Shown here: positions 23,507 to 33,790 of the stretch, one piece after another | How positions within the stretch are numbered: position 1 is the stretch's first letter | How the letters are laid out: every line of letters starts with the position of its first letter | Assembly: GCA_951799425.1 (NCBI GenBank) | Contig: OX637398.1 | Location: 4,025,501-4,089,500, forward strand | Source: Ilex aquifolium | Lineage: Eukaryota; Streptophyta; Magnoliopsida; Aquifoliales; Aquifoliaceae | Length of the DNA: 64,000 nt | Reading direction: 5' to 3' | The notes under the pieces: model-generated | Seen by the model: the letters and a program-made list of their open reading frames with translations, nothing else | The model's database searches: none | What the model was told of the DNA's origin: nothing | Made by a program: the position numbers and the translations under genes

Positions 23507-25754
23507 TCAACAAGCTGCTTGCTTCTCTGGCAGTAGGCAGCAATTTGCATCTTCAGCTGTTCGAAATATGATGACTTTCAGCAAATTTTCATCACCATTT
23601 ATGAGTTCGAAGACACAAACGTCACCCACAGCCAGAAAATTGTCTTGTACAAATTTATTCCAGCCGCTTTGGATTTTCGCATCGCGTGGATAGATAGTGT
23701 ACTTAGCAGAGCATGTTCTCCCATCTGGAACTTGAAGGGTAACAGTTGTATGCTTCTTGGCAAGAAATTTCTGAGCAAAAATCAGTGGCATGTTCTGTAA
23801 AAAAAAATAAAATCATATTGTGGATTAAATTAAATCACACATGCAAAGAAAAATAGAGAAATAAGAGTCTTCCTGTTCTAAAACTGGCCATGCAAGGAAG
23901 AATCAAGAGTAATTTAAGGGGAAAGAAAATGTTTTCCGTATCGAAAGAGGTACGGTGTCGAGATGGATTCTAAAATGTCTAAAATTGGTTGAATCGATCC
24001 CGACACTCCCATTTTGTTGACATACAATGCCTCAAGTTGAAAAGCTCACCAAAGAGAATCCGGCAACGTAATATGGTCCCATGATAACCATAAAGAAAGG
24101 GTTTTTAGATTTGAAAGCTTTAGCTAATTGAAGAGCTCTAACTCTTCCGGTGTCACTTGCCAAACGCTTCATCCAAGTTGGAAATTCCCAGTGCTGACAT
24201 CTCTTAGGTCCATCTGAAAATAAATCCACATTATACACTACATCATCCAAAGTAGTATACCTTAAACATGTTCCAAATATAAAAGTTCAGCAATAGCACT
24301 CGCCATCTATTTTCATTGTTCCACTCTTTGACAACATGAAAAAATCGAAACCTCTGCCCCTCCGCCTCTATCTATGCAAAGGATGGAAGGGCAAAGGCCT
24401 ACAATACCTAACTCAATTTCCTTACCTCCAACTTTCTGCATGGAACAGTGTAAATATTGGTCCAATTCTGATTTCACTGGCTTCACCCTGTTATCTTGAG
24501 GACCTGTGGATCGATTGTGATTGGAACTATTCTCTAATTCATTGGTTTGTTTAGGTCTCCTCCTTGTAGTGAACCGAAGATGTGGCTGTAGTGATTTCTC
24601 TCTTCTTCTCTGGCTTGGTGGAAAATCATCCAAGCTTTTAACTGAATCATCTCTTGTACTTCTTCCATTTTGGGAACCCTGCATCCCCTTTCTGCATGAG
24701 TCGCTTCAGTTTTCATCTTCTTACAAGGCCTAGAATATGCTACTGGAGATTTCTCCCTCGTAGTCTGGCATATTGGAAATTCTTCGAGGATTTCAACAGA
24801 ATCATCCATCTCAACATCATTGGTTTTGGCTTGAAATTTCCCAGTGAAGCCTGTCCATGGCAAGGGTGATTGCAAGCTTTGGGGAAATGGATAGGGAATA
24901 GGAAATCTCACAGCCTCATTAGAACCAAACTGATAAAGTTCGTCATCACTCTTATGTTTTGAAGATTTCTCAAGCTTTTTGCCCATCGTAGGATTAGTGA
25001 TTTTATTGATGATTTTTCCGCTACGAAGAGTGGAAATGTTCAACTTGTGTTGCAGCTTTTGTGGTGGCTGTGGCATTTGACGGATATTCTATTTCCGAAG
25101 CACGTATACCAAATATAAGAACATGGAAATGGGAATTCCCGTCATATCTGAATACTAAGAAGTACCCAAAGCCAATTGAGTAATACTCCTTAAATTTCTG
25201 CCACTCTAGCCAAGAGTCGCCATTGCATTTTCCCAATACTACTGGCCATACTGCACCATTTGGAACGTTGAGGAACACACGATTTGGCAGAATATTTCCA
25301 TATTGTCTGATAAACTCTTCCGGGATCCTCTGTAAAAAAAAAAAAAACTTACATAAAAACCTCAAAGGATTTATAGAACGTTCAGGACAAGTGGAAAAAT
25401 AATATCTTCACTACATATGGCATATCAATACAGAACTTTCGTCGAACACATTATATGAAATAGCCCTAGTACTAAAAAACACTAAATTACAGGGACCAAA
25501 GGCAGAATCTATATGTCATTTTCGACAAAATTATCAACAACAAATCGTCTAAATTGAATGTTAGGCCTGAACGAAACTGGGCTGGGCAGGGTTTGGGGGA
25601 GGATGTGTTGTCTACGTGCTTGGATAAATACCAGTTTGCTTGCGAGAATGAGAGATTTAACACTCACCAGTCTGTGATTTCGAGAAGAGCGCGAAAAGAT
25701 AATGCTGAAAAAGTGCGGTGAATTCGCCGGAAAATTTGTCCTGTTGGGCTCCAT
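23507..25754 (-). pseudogene. REM-type B3 transcription factor, copy A (frameshifted)
   Basis: Four exons on the minus strand: 25754-25668, 25329-24426, 24213-24050 and 23794-23507. The product would have two B3 DNA-binding domains: the first from NSPHFFSIIF through RIPEEFIRQYGNILPNRVFL to FLVFRYDGNSHFHVLIF; the second from NPFFMVIMGPYYV across intron 3 to MPLIFAQKFLAKKH and VGDVCVFELI. Relative to copy B an 11-bp deletion after 25039 (between two ATGT repeats) and a 1-bp deletion near 24660 put the linker out of frame. Translation from the ATG would stop at 25021, giving about 131 aa with only the first B3 domain. It could still make a one-domain protein, but the two-domain gene is broken. 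Confidence 0.85.
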
Positions 25755-26206
25755 GTTGCTTCGCCGCCGCCGCTGGGAACTATCAGCTAGCTATGACTTC
25801 TCTATGGAGCAATGCCGGTTGTGTAATCATGATCAGTTTTGCCATTAAATAGCTTGACTCTTCAGTTGATACTGAGAGGTGGTTAGGCTTTATGGTAATT
25901 CAATGCTTCCTTCCTTCCTTGTACGCCACATGGCATGAGAAAAGTAGAAGAAAATGGTATTTAAACTTGGTGTAAATCCCATTTTGCCCCGGAAGGACAC
26001 AAATTTTCAGTTTCCTCCCTAAATGATTAATTTTTTTACATTAATCTTTTAAAGAAATAAAAATATTGTAACATGGTCCACCATCTTATTTCTATTTGAT
26101 CGTCCGCCTGCTTTGTTACGTGGACAAAAATATTGGCTGAGATTCGGAATTTGGCAAGATAGAGGAGGAGACTAACGTAATTACAAGTTTACAACATACA
26201 TTTATT
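25755..26206. other. B3-A 5' flank, no gene seen
   Basis: Promoter side of B3-A, collinear with 56486-57660 of unit B minus the B-only MITE. Nothing further recognised. Confidence 0.4.
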
Positions 26207-26214
26207 GACCCACG

Positions 26215-27297
26215 CAGTGGCGGATTTTGGGACTTATGTGTAATTTTAAAAATTTCAAGAATTTCTTAAACTTGTCCCCACTGAAATTTTCTTAAAATAT
26301 AGGGCATATTAATATAATTTTCAGCTGCCCCCACTGAAAATTTAAAAAATTTTGGGACATAAATATAATTTTAAAAATTTCAAGACTTTCTTAAACTTAC
26401 CCCACTGAAACTTTTTTAAAATATAGGGTATATTAATATAATTTTTAACCTAACTTTTGGCAGCTAACTTTTGGGCAGCTCTCCTTTTCACGCTTACTTT
26501 TTTTATTTTTCCCGTAAGCCTTCGCTTCGTCTTCTTCGAGAGAGAATACCAGTCCAGTCCAGCGTCCAACCCTCTTCTCTCTTTTATTTAGTTTCTTTGT
26601 TAGTTCCTTACTTCCTTTTGGTGTATTCATCAACAAATCAGTCTATTGAATTCAATCATTGTGCAAATCAAATTTGAAGAAACTCTGGAAGATTATGTTG
26701 AAGCTAAGGAGAGGTAATCCATTAACCAAATTTTTTAATAGTAGTATTAGCACTAATCTAAAATCAGATTTTTTATATTATAAAATTAGTTTAGTTCTTG
26801 TAGAATTGATGGTTGTTTGGTGTATTATTTATGGACTTATGTATGTTTTCTTTGTTTCGTCTTAGATCACCACTTAACTATTTTGAATTTTTGTTGAAGC
26901 CATGTTCAGATTGGCTATCTAAGATTCTTGGTTAGTGTTATTTTTCTTCCCTATGATTAAATTGTTTTAATTGATTTCTTGAAATTCTAGTTTGGATTAT
27001 ATTTTGGATTTATGGATTATATTTTAATTATGTGTAGTCCATTACCTCATTTGTTACGAACTTAATGACAAACTCTTAAACTTGAATCTAATTAGATAAA
27101 AAAAAAAAATTTAATCAACTATGGATAAGTTTCTTATAAGAAAATCAACATTGGAACAACCGTCTCCTACTCAAGAATGTTACAATTATACTTTGAAATT
27201 TAAGAATTTAGGTTGATGAAAACAATGTTATAATTATACTTTGAAATTTAAGAATTTAGGTTGCCCCCACTGAAACAAAATCCTGGCTCCGCTTCTA
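26215..27297 (+). mobile_element. hAT deletion derivative with perfect 8-bp target duplication
   Basis: Ends CAGTGGCGGATTTTGGG (left) and CCTGGCTCCGCTTCTA (right), an imperfect TIR, flanked on both sides by GACCCACG (26207-26214 and 27298-27305). Eight-bp duplications are diagnostic of hAT. Near the right end an ATG at 27121 opens MDKFLIRKSTLEQPSPTQE, like the N-terminus of ZMYM1/DUF4371-type transposases, then stops; so this is an internally deleted copy needing transposase from elsewhere. A 48-bp direct duplication (27178 onward and 27226 onward) precedes the right end. Unit B keeps the empty site (ACCCACG near 57661), so insertion followed the segmental duplication. Confidence 0.9.
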
Positions 27298-27305
27298 GAC
27301 CCACG

Positions 27306-27894
27306 ACCCGACATAAATTTGTTACTAGTCTCCACCATAATATATATATTGGCTTTAATGCTGATGTTATCATCTAATAAAAAATTTATACGTGGACAAA
27401 GTGAGCTTCATTTCTTCACATAAGATAATTATTTTCATATGTAGACAAGATAGTTACTATATTAAGTATAATCCTTTTATTTACAAGTTAATTTATTATT
27501 AAATGATAATATCACATGATAATAATGAAATAATATCACTGTCGCATTCAATATTTTCTCTTGAGCCACAGTCCGAGCGTTGAGCCAAAAAAGTTGATAG
27601 GTGTTAAATTTTTTCATTAAAAAGTTGATGTGTTAATTTTTTTATTTAAATTGTTACCTTTGGTATTTCACTTCCATTTCCAATAAAAAGTTGATACGTG
27701 TTAAATTTTTTATTTTTTATTTTTATAATTAATAATTATAAATGTAACAAAGATCTACATTTATCTAACTATTTTTAGTGTGATACTTTACCACAATCTA
27801 ATCTATCTTAAACTATGATGAAAAGTATATCAAAAAATATTATAGTGTCTTACAAAATGATCTAACACATTTTTTATTATATATTAGGGTTAAT
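27306..27894. other. AT-rich intergenic DNA shared by both units
   Basis: Collinear with about 57670-58249 in unit B. No gene or RNA recognised. Confidence 0.4.
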
Positions 27895-28164
27895 AGTACT
27901 TTTGGACCTTTAGTTTCTAAAATATATATTTTTTATCAGTTTAATCTTCATTATATCAATTATATCAATTTGATCTCTAAAGTATTCAATTCGTGTCATT
28001 TTTATCTTTACATAGACGGATCGTTAAGTTTTTGACGGAATGATCACGTATTGGGCATGTAATACTGTCTAAAAAAATTACAAGTGCTAATTTCAGTCAA
28101 AAAAACTTGATGGATTGTCTGATTAAGGACTAAAGTGACATGAATTGAATACTTTAGGGACTAA

Positions 28165-29199
28165 GAGCATCTCCAACCCACTAGCTAAATCCATATTTTT
28201 TAGCTATTTTGGCGAGGTTTGCTCCAAAAATCTGCTTGAACCGACTAGCTATCTTTTTCACCTAAACCTAGGAGGTCTTTGTGGGCTGTCCCACATCGAT
28301 AGCCTTGTGTGTGTGTGGTGTGTTTCTATATCTTCACCTGGCCTACCTCTTTTAAGAGGTAGTGTTAGGTTGTTGATTAAAAAATCAAAAAAAAACTGTC
28401 TGGGCTGTGGGCTGTCCCACATCGATAGCCTTGTGTGTGTGTGGTGTGTTTCTATATCTTCACCTGGCCTACCTCTTTTAAGAGGTAGTGTTAGGTTGTT
28501 GATTAAAAAAAATCAAAAAAAAAAAACCTAGGAGGTCTTTCATGCTCGACAAATCTGGAAAGGGAGCAGAAACTCGTTATCCTTCTTGTAGCCTTTTTCT
28601 TCTTCATATTTTCCAACCACTGCTGCTAGGTATCATCTCCCCTTCCAGACACCCACCCCTATGTGTTGTTGCCGAACCTCTCCCCTTCAGCACCCCAAGT
28701 TGTGAATCTGAAACCCACCTCCCCCTATTCCGAAACCCTCCTCTGCCTCCCCCTCCCTATGTTGAAACCCCACATCCCCTCATTCCTATTGTTATTGATT
28801 TTTGGTTAAATAGGTGTTTAAATTGCTATTGTTTTTTAGTTAAATTTATATAATGTATGGTTGAATTGTTATGATCAATTGATTTTTATTTTTGAAGTGG
28901 ATAGGTGTTAAATTGCTATTAGGTTGTATTATTTGAAGTTTGATTAGAATTATCGTTATGATATGATTTTGATTGGGTTGATGATAATATATGCTTTGAG
29001 TTGAATTACATGAATAATGTATGTTTTTGGTTGAATTCTAGGCATTTTTAAATTATATTATTGAAAATTAGTTAAAGTAGTCAGTTCAAATAAAGAACGT
29101 AGTTAGAGTGAACTTGTAAAAATGACTAGCCAAAATAGAAAATGCAATATTTAAAAATATTTTGGCTAACCATTTTAGAGAGTTGGGTTGAAGTTGCTC
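28165..29199. repeat. PIF/Harbinger-like element (GAGCATCTCCAAC ends), unit A
   Basis: Left end GAGCATCTCCAACCCA, right end TGGGTTGAAGTTGCTC, both flanked by TAA, the 3-bp duplication of PIF/Harbinger elements. The interior has a C-rich stretch (28620-28790) present in both units that could be captured gene sequence, but no protein family was recognised in it. Confidence 0.65.
28281..28526 (+). repeat. Dimeric SINE-like retroposon carrying an snRNA-type USE motif
   Basis: Two near-identical 126-bp units in tandem, ending in A-rich tails and flanked by a 14-bp direct repeat CCTAGGAGGTCTTT (28267-28280 and 28527-28540). Long target duplication plus poly-A tail indicates LINE-type retroposition. 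Each unit contains GTCCCACATCG, matching the upstream sequence element of plant snRNA promoters, then TATATC about 28 nt later, then a short palindrome (ACCTCTTTTAAGAGGT). Unit B has the empty site near 58620. The source RNA is not recognised. Confidence 0.7.
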
Positions 29200-29365
29200 T
29201 AAATTGACAAATTTAATACAATAAGGACTAAACTGATAAAAAAATATATATTTTAAGGATTAAAAGTGATATTAATCCTATCTACTATAATAATTAATTT
29301 AAGAGAGAAAATTTATAAGTCTTTTTTTTGTCAAAATATAAAATTTTTATTATTTTATAAAATAG

Positions 29366-30387
29366 AGAATTACACCCAGTTCTCCTAAGGTTTGTCACTT
29401 AATCACTCAGACGCCATGACATTTGAAATATTACACACAATCCTCTGAAATTTGTATATACGTAACACTTATACCCCTGTCATTTTGTTACTATATCCGT
29501 TAATAAATTGTATTCAGACCTTCTGAAATTTATAGACGTATAATACTTAGACGGCTCAAGTTTAAAATGTTATTATACTTAGACTGCAAAAACTCTAATC
29601 AAAGATAGAATATCAAATATTTTAAATTTTACAACCAAGATTCATATTCTATTGTATCATTTTTTGAAATAAAAATAAAAATAAAAATCTAATTTTTTCT
29701 TAAAAAATCGTAATTAGTATACAATTATACTTACTTATTAGAATAAAATTAAAAAAATCAAACAAGGGGTCTAAGTCATTCATAATAGAAAATGAATTTT
29801 ACAACAAAAATTTATGTTATATTATATCATTTATTAAAATAAAATCAAAAATAAAAATTAAATTTTTTTTCTTAAAAAATCATAATTAATATACAATTAT
29901 ACTATCTATTAGAATAAAATAAAAAAATAAAAAAGGGTCAAACTGTAATGGACACAATATCTTCTAACTTTAATTGGGGTAATTTGGTAGTTTAATTTGA
30001 TTGTTTAAAAATGACCAAATTAAATTTCAATAAATAGTATAATTGTATACTAATTATAATTTTTTTTTTAAAATTAGATTTTTATTTTTGATTTCACTTC
30101 AATAAATGTCATAATAAAACATAAATTTTGGTTGTAAAATTTAAAATATTTGATTAGAGTGCTTTTGGTCTAAATATAACATTTTAAAATTGAAGAGTCT
30201 AAGTGTTACATGTTTACAAATTTCAAGAGATTTGAGTATAATTTACTAACGGATACACTAAAAGACATTGACGACAGTGGTTTAAGTGTTACGTGCGTAC
30301 AAATTTTAGGAGGTTTGTATGTAATATTTTAAATATTAAAGGTCTTAGTGATTAAGTGACAAACCTCAGAAGGTCTGAGTGTAATTC
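29366..30387. repeat. MITE with long inverted ends, unit A only
   Basis: The ends GAATTACACCCAGTTCTCC and GGTCTGAGTGTAATTC are inverted over at least 45 bp (CACTTAATCACT / AGTGATTAAGTG). The interior is AT-rich and itself partly palindromic. The corresponding place in unit B (about 60030) lacks it. Its 3' half is related to sequence upstream of the nucleolar-type gene in both units. Confidence 0.7.
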
Positions 30388-30517
30388 TTTCTTTGAAAAA
30401 TATATTAGTATCTTCCAATTAATTTTTTCGGTACTCCTAGCCGATTAGTTTAAACTTTAAAACGTCTTCCTACGGTTAAAACCCTAAACCCCGTCACTCC
30501 CACCCGGAGACGCCACC

Positions 30518-30963
30518 ATGCGCCATATTCTAACCACCCTTCGCCACCACCAGTACTGGCGGTGTCTCTGCTATCCCTCAATCCTCTTTCCCTCCCTCCG
30601 TTTGGTCCACTATAAGCCCCAAAAACCCAACCACCACCATCCCCACCCAAATCCCCAAAACCACCCCAAAAACCAGTAACCTTCACACTCCACAACGAGT
30701 CTTGGGAAGATCCATACAGTTGGATGTCCCAACTTAACGATAAAGTAGCCATGCGTCACATGGATGTCTACATGGAGCAAGAGGAGAAGTACACCGAGGC
30801 CGTCTTGTCCGACACCGAACGCCTCCAATCGAAGCTCCAATCTGAGATGGCCTCGGACCTCTCCACACCTCCCCTCCGTTGGGGCCCATGGTACACCTCT
30901 CTCCAATTCGAATCGATAATTTGTGTTGCGGTTCAGAATTCAAGAGTATGATGAATTTTGCTT
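30518..30963 (+). pseudogene. Prolyl oligopeptidase-family gene, 5' stub (copy A)
   Basis: Matches exon 1 of the gene at 60142 (MRHILTTLRH..., MSQLNDKVAMRHMDVYMEQEEKY). A one-base deletion in a C/A run shifts the frame, so translation from the ATG ends at about 30678. It also lacks nine bases of the ASRMAS repeat. Similarity stops at 30963, a little into intron 1, marking the right edge of unit A. No downstream exon is present. Confidence 0.9.
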
Positions 30964-31452
30964 GGGGAAGACAGCATATTAAGCAGCAGGATACATGCGG
31001 AATATTTCCACCACAGGAAAAAATGGAAAGAAATAATGTATATTTCTGATTAACAACCATGATACAGGAAAACACACATTATATGATTTGGCCAAAATAT
31101 GGAACTTGAAATACCAAATACAAAAGTGCACATTATTTTAAGGTTATACCTTTGAACTTAACTCAAGAAAGTCAACCACATTATTTTATGTTGATCACCA
31201 AAGTAGACTAATTTTATCATTATGAATAAAATTGGTTGTTCACAAGGTAGAAGATAATAGGTGACTAGTTCCTTCTCTTTTTCCCTTTTCTCATCTCCAC
31301 TCTTCTCCAAAGATCCATGCCAATTGTACCCATCCACAATTAAGCATGCCCAAGATGCTCATTGCGTTTTGAGGATATTTGTGTATATGTGTGTGTAAAC
31401 ATCCTCAAAACACAACCAATGCAATTATAGTCATGAAATAGTCATCACTGAC

Positions 31453-31565
31453 CTCATTTCTTTCTCCATCATTATGATTTGGGTAATTTACATCCTTTTC
31501 AGGGTTCTCAGCCATCCGAGCAGCAAATATGAAGTCCACTACTTCATTTATAGGGGCATCTTCAC
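31453..31565 (-). pseudogene. Isolated exon-like fragment, unrecognised
   Basis: Minus strand. An acceptor (CATAACAG) and a donor (GAG|GTCAGT) bound 113 nt open in one frame, coding EDAPINEVVDFIFAARMAEN and then an Asp/Asn-rich tail. It looks like a genuine spliced exon, but I do not recognise the family and see no neighbours from the same gene. Confidence 0.4.
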
Positions 31566-32947
31566 CTGTTATGCAACAAGAGGATAAGAACTTAGATACA
31601 TCAATGATTAACCATACTATCCTTTCATATTGTCCTTTCGTACTAACAGCAAAGAAACAAAAGTAAATCTACAATGGACTACCATAGTCTTGATTAAGAT
31701 ATCATAAATTGCAATTTTATACTTATGTGAGTGTTTAAGAATCATGAGGAGTCTTCTCACTTCAAGACCTTGGCACAAACTTTTTTGGAATTGCAAGAAC
31801 CGCTTCATTTGTTTCAAGTTCTATGGTGACAAATCAAGTTTTTCAACTTACTTTACTCCTCTTGAGAGCAATCTAGCTGCCATGTATATTGCTTAGCCTT
31901 CTTTAGACTGATTACACAACTTCATTGTCTATTCAAGACCATTACTTCAGTGAAAAATGCAATGCTTACTACCAAGCATATTCTGTAGAGGTCCACAAGA
32001 AATGAACTTTTCTTTTGAAAAAGTTTCCACCTCCAAGTAATGGACCTGAAGGCTACAGATTGTTTTTCTCTTTGAAAAACACTGTTGCTTTGCAAGGGAA
32101 AGTCATTACTGGAGGGATCTTTTATCCAATGTAGAAGGCAAACCCTTTTATGAATGCTTTAAAGTTTCAAATATCTTCAAATTTGTTGGTAATGTTGCTG
32201 TTCATGATATACGATTGGTAGTTTATGTTATATATACAGACATTAGCATGATCCGCTGAAGAACAAACTTTCAGGTATACATTAAGCAGAGGAAAAGATT
32301 CGGGAAGACTTAATGAACTGCAAAGCCAAACCTAGAACAAGTTCTTTATGAAAGAAGTATCACACTACTTATAGATGTAGAGTTAGTGGGTAGGCCTAGC
32401 CTTTGGCCTACAACATTAAAATAAATGGGAAACATAGGATTAGGTGTTTGTTAATTGGGGGTATGCATTAACGGTGCTGGAGTTTCTAAATGCTTTAACT
32501 AAATTATGTGAACGTTTGAATGAGTACATTATAGCTCCCATGAAGTAAATAGTTGAATATACTTACCAATGCTTGCATATTATAGAATGTGTACACCTAT
32601 TTGTGTTGTGTGGAAAGATAAGTTTTTGACATACTGTTTTCCTTCTATGAATATACAGGGGCCTGATGGCCATTAATAGTTTAGTGATTCACCTCTAACA
32701 AGTGGAAGAATACTTTATTTAGGCCAGTCAATTGCCAAGAAAACAATTCATTATTGCTCATACATACAATTGATATAGTTCTTTATCAACACAATTTACA
32801 CTTCTTATCCACCTAACTGACTTTTCCGACGCTTATTTGAATTAGTTAGTCACACACTCACAATTTCAATATCACAATCAAGTTGGTTACTCCAATACAA
32901 TCGTGTACGTAATGGGTTCTAGAGTAGCAGCGTACCAATGAAAACTA

Positions 32948-33211
<264 letters not shown>

Positions 33212-33587
33212 CTATTCATGAAAACATATGAAACGAGAGCAACTCAAATTCACTTACCCTTAAACCAATGTTTGTAGCATATGATGACTATGAATAGCTA
33301 CTTATGCATTTGTATAACACCACAAGAACCATTCGATTTATTTGACGTACAACAGCGATAACCATTGTTAAGTGATAGCACAATACAAACATGAGAAAGT
33401 GATAGCACAATAGTAAAGCTTCAAAAAAAATCAACAGGCGTAAATAATACAAAAACTATAAGTCAAAAGATACAGAAGAAAACAAATTAATATATCAATA
33501 AAGGATATGCAACATTAATATATCATTAATCGATTAATCACAATAAGCCCAGTTCCGATCAAGAAGAGACTATGGCCTCAAGCTCAC

Positions 33588-33790
33588 ATTGAGAACTCGA
33601 GAAATCCCCTGAGTCTTGAGAAGCTCAGCCCGCGAAGCGTTATCATAGCTACCCAAATACAGGAACTCCAGCCAGATCTCCGACGGAAAAGCGCTAACCT
33701 GAAGCAAACTATTCTCGGTGGCAACCGGCATACTGTGGTCACAGACCCCACAAACCTCTCCCTCTTTGTACTTGTGGTAGTGCCCACTAG
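33588..33790 (-). pseudogene. IBR5-like dual-specificity phosphatase, exon 1 fragment
   Basis: Codes GHYHKYKEGEVCGVCDHSMP, then SAFPSEIWLEFLYLGSYDNA and LLKTQGISRVLN, ending at a GTGAGC donor. This matches the N-terminal region of INDOLE-3-BUTYRIC ACID RESPONSE 5. The 5' end of the exon is cut by the foldback array at about 33791, and the catalytic CX5R exon is absent. A broken fragment. Confidence 0.8.

Larger units (their letters stand above)
27895..29280. repeat. TIR/foldback element, unit A, containing a nested element
   Basis: The inverted ends run from TAGGGTTAATAGTACTTTTG to the complementary AAAAGTGATATTAATCCTA. The same element lies at about 58250-59935 in unit B, so it predates the duplication. 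It carries a PIF-like insertion. The target duplication could not be settled. Confidence 0.6.
16147..30963 (+). repeat. Segmental duplication, unit A (14.8 kb)
   Basis: Collinear with unit B at 41270-60600. Similarity begins at TTCTTAAAATTATCAG upstream of KS and ends at ATGAATTTTGCTT in intron 1 of the oligopeptidase gene. It contains KS-A, the nucleolar-type gene A, B3-A and the oligopeptidase 5' stub. A-only insertions are the hAT derivative (26215-27297), the SINE-like dimer (28281-28526) and a MITE (29366-30387). Confidence 0.92.

Noticed and set aside
28542-28853. Pro/Leu-rich open frame within the PIF-like element
   Set aside because: C-rich sequence present in both units but with different reading frames and no domain. 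It is perhaps captured sequence but not a supported gene.
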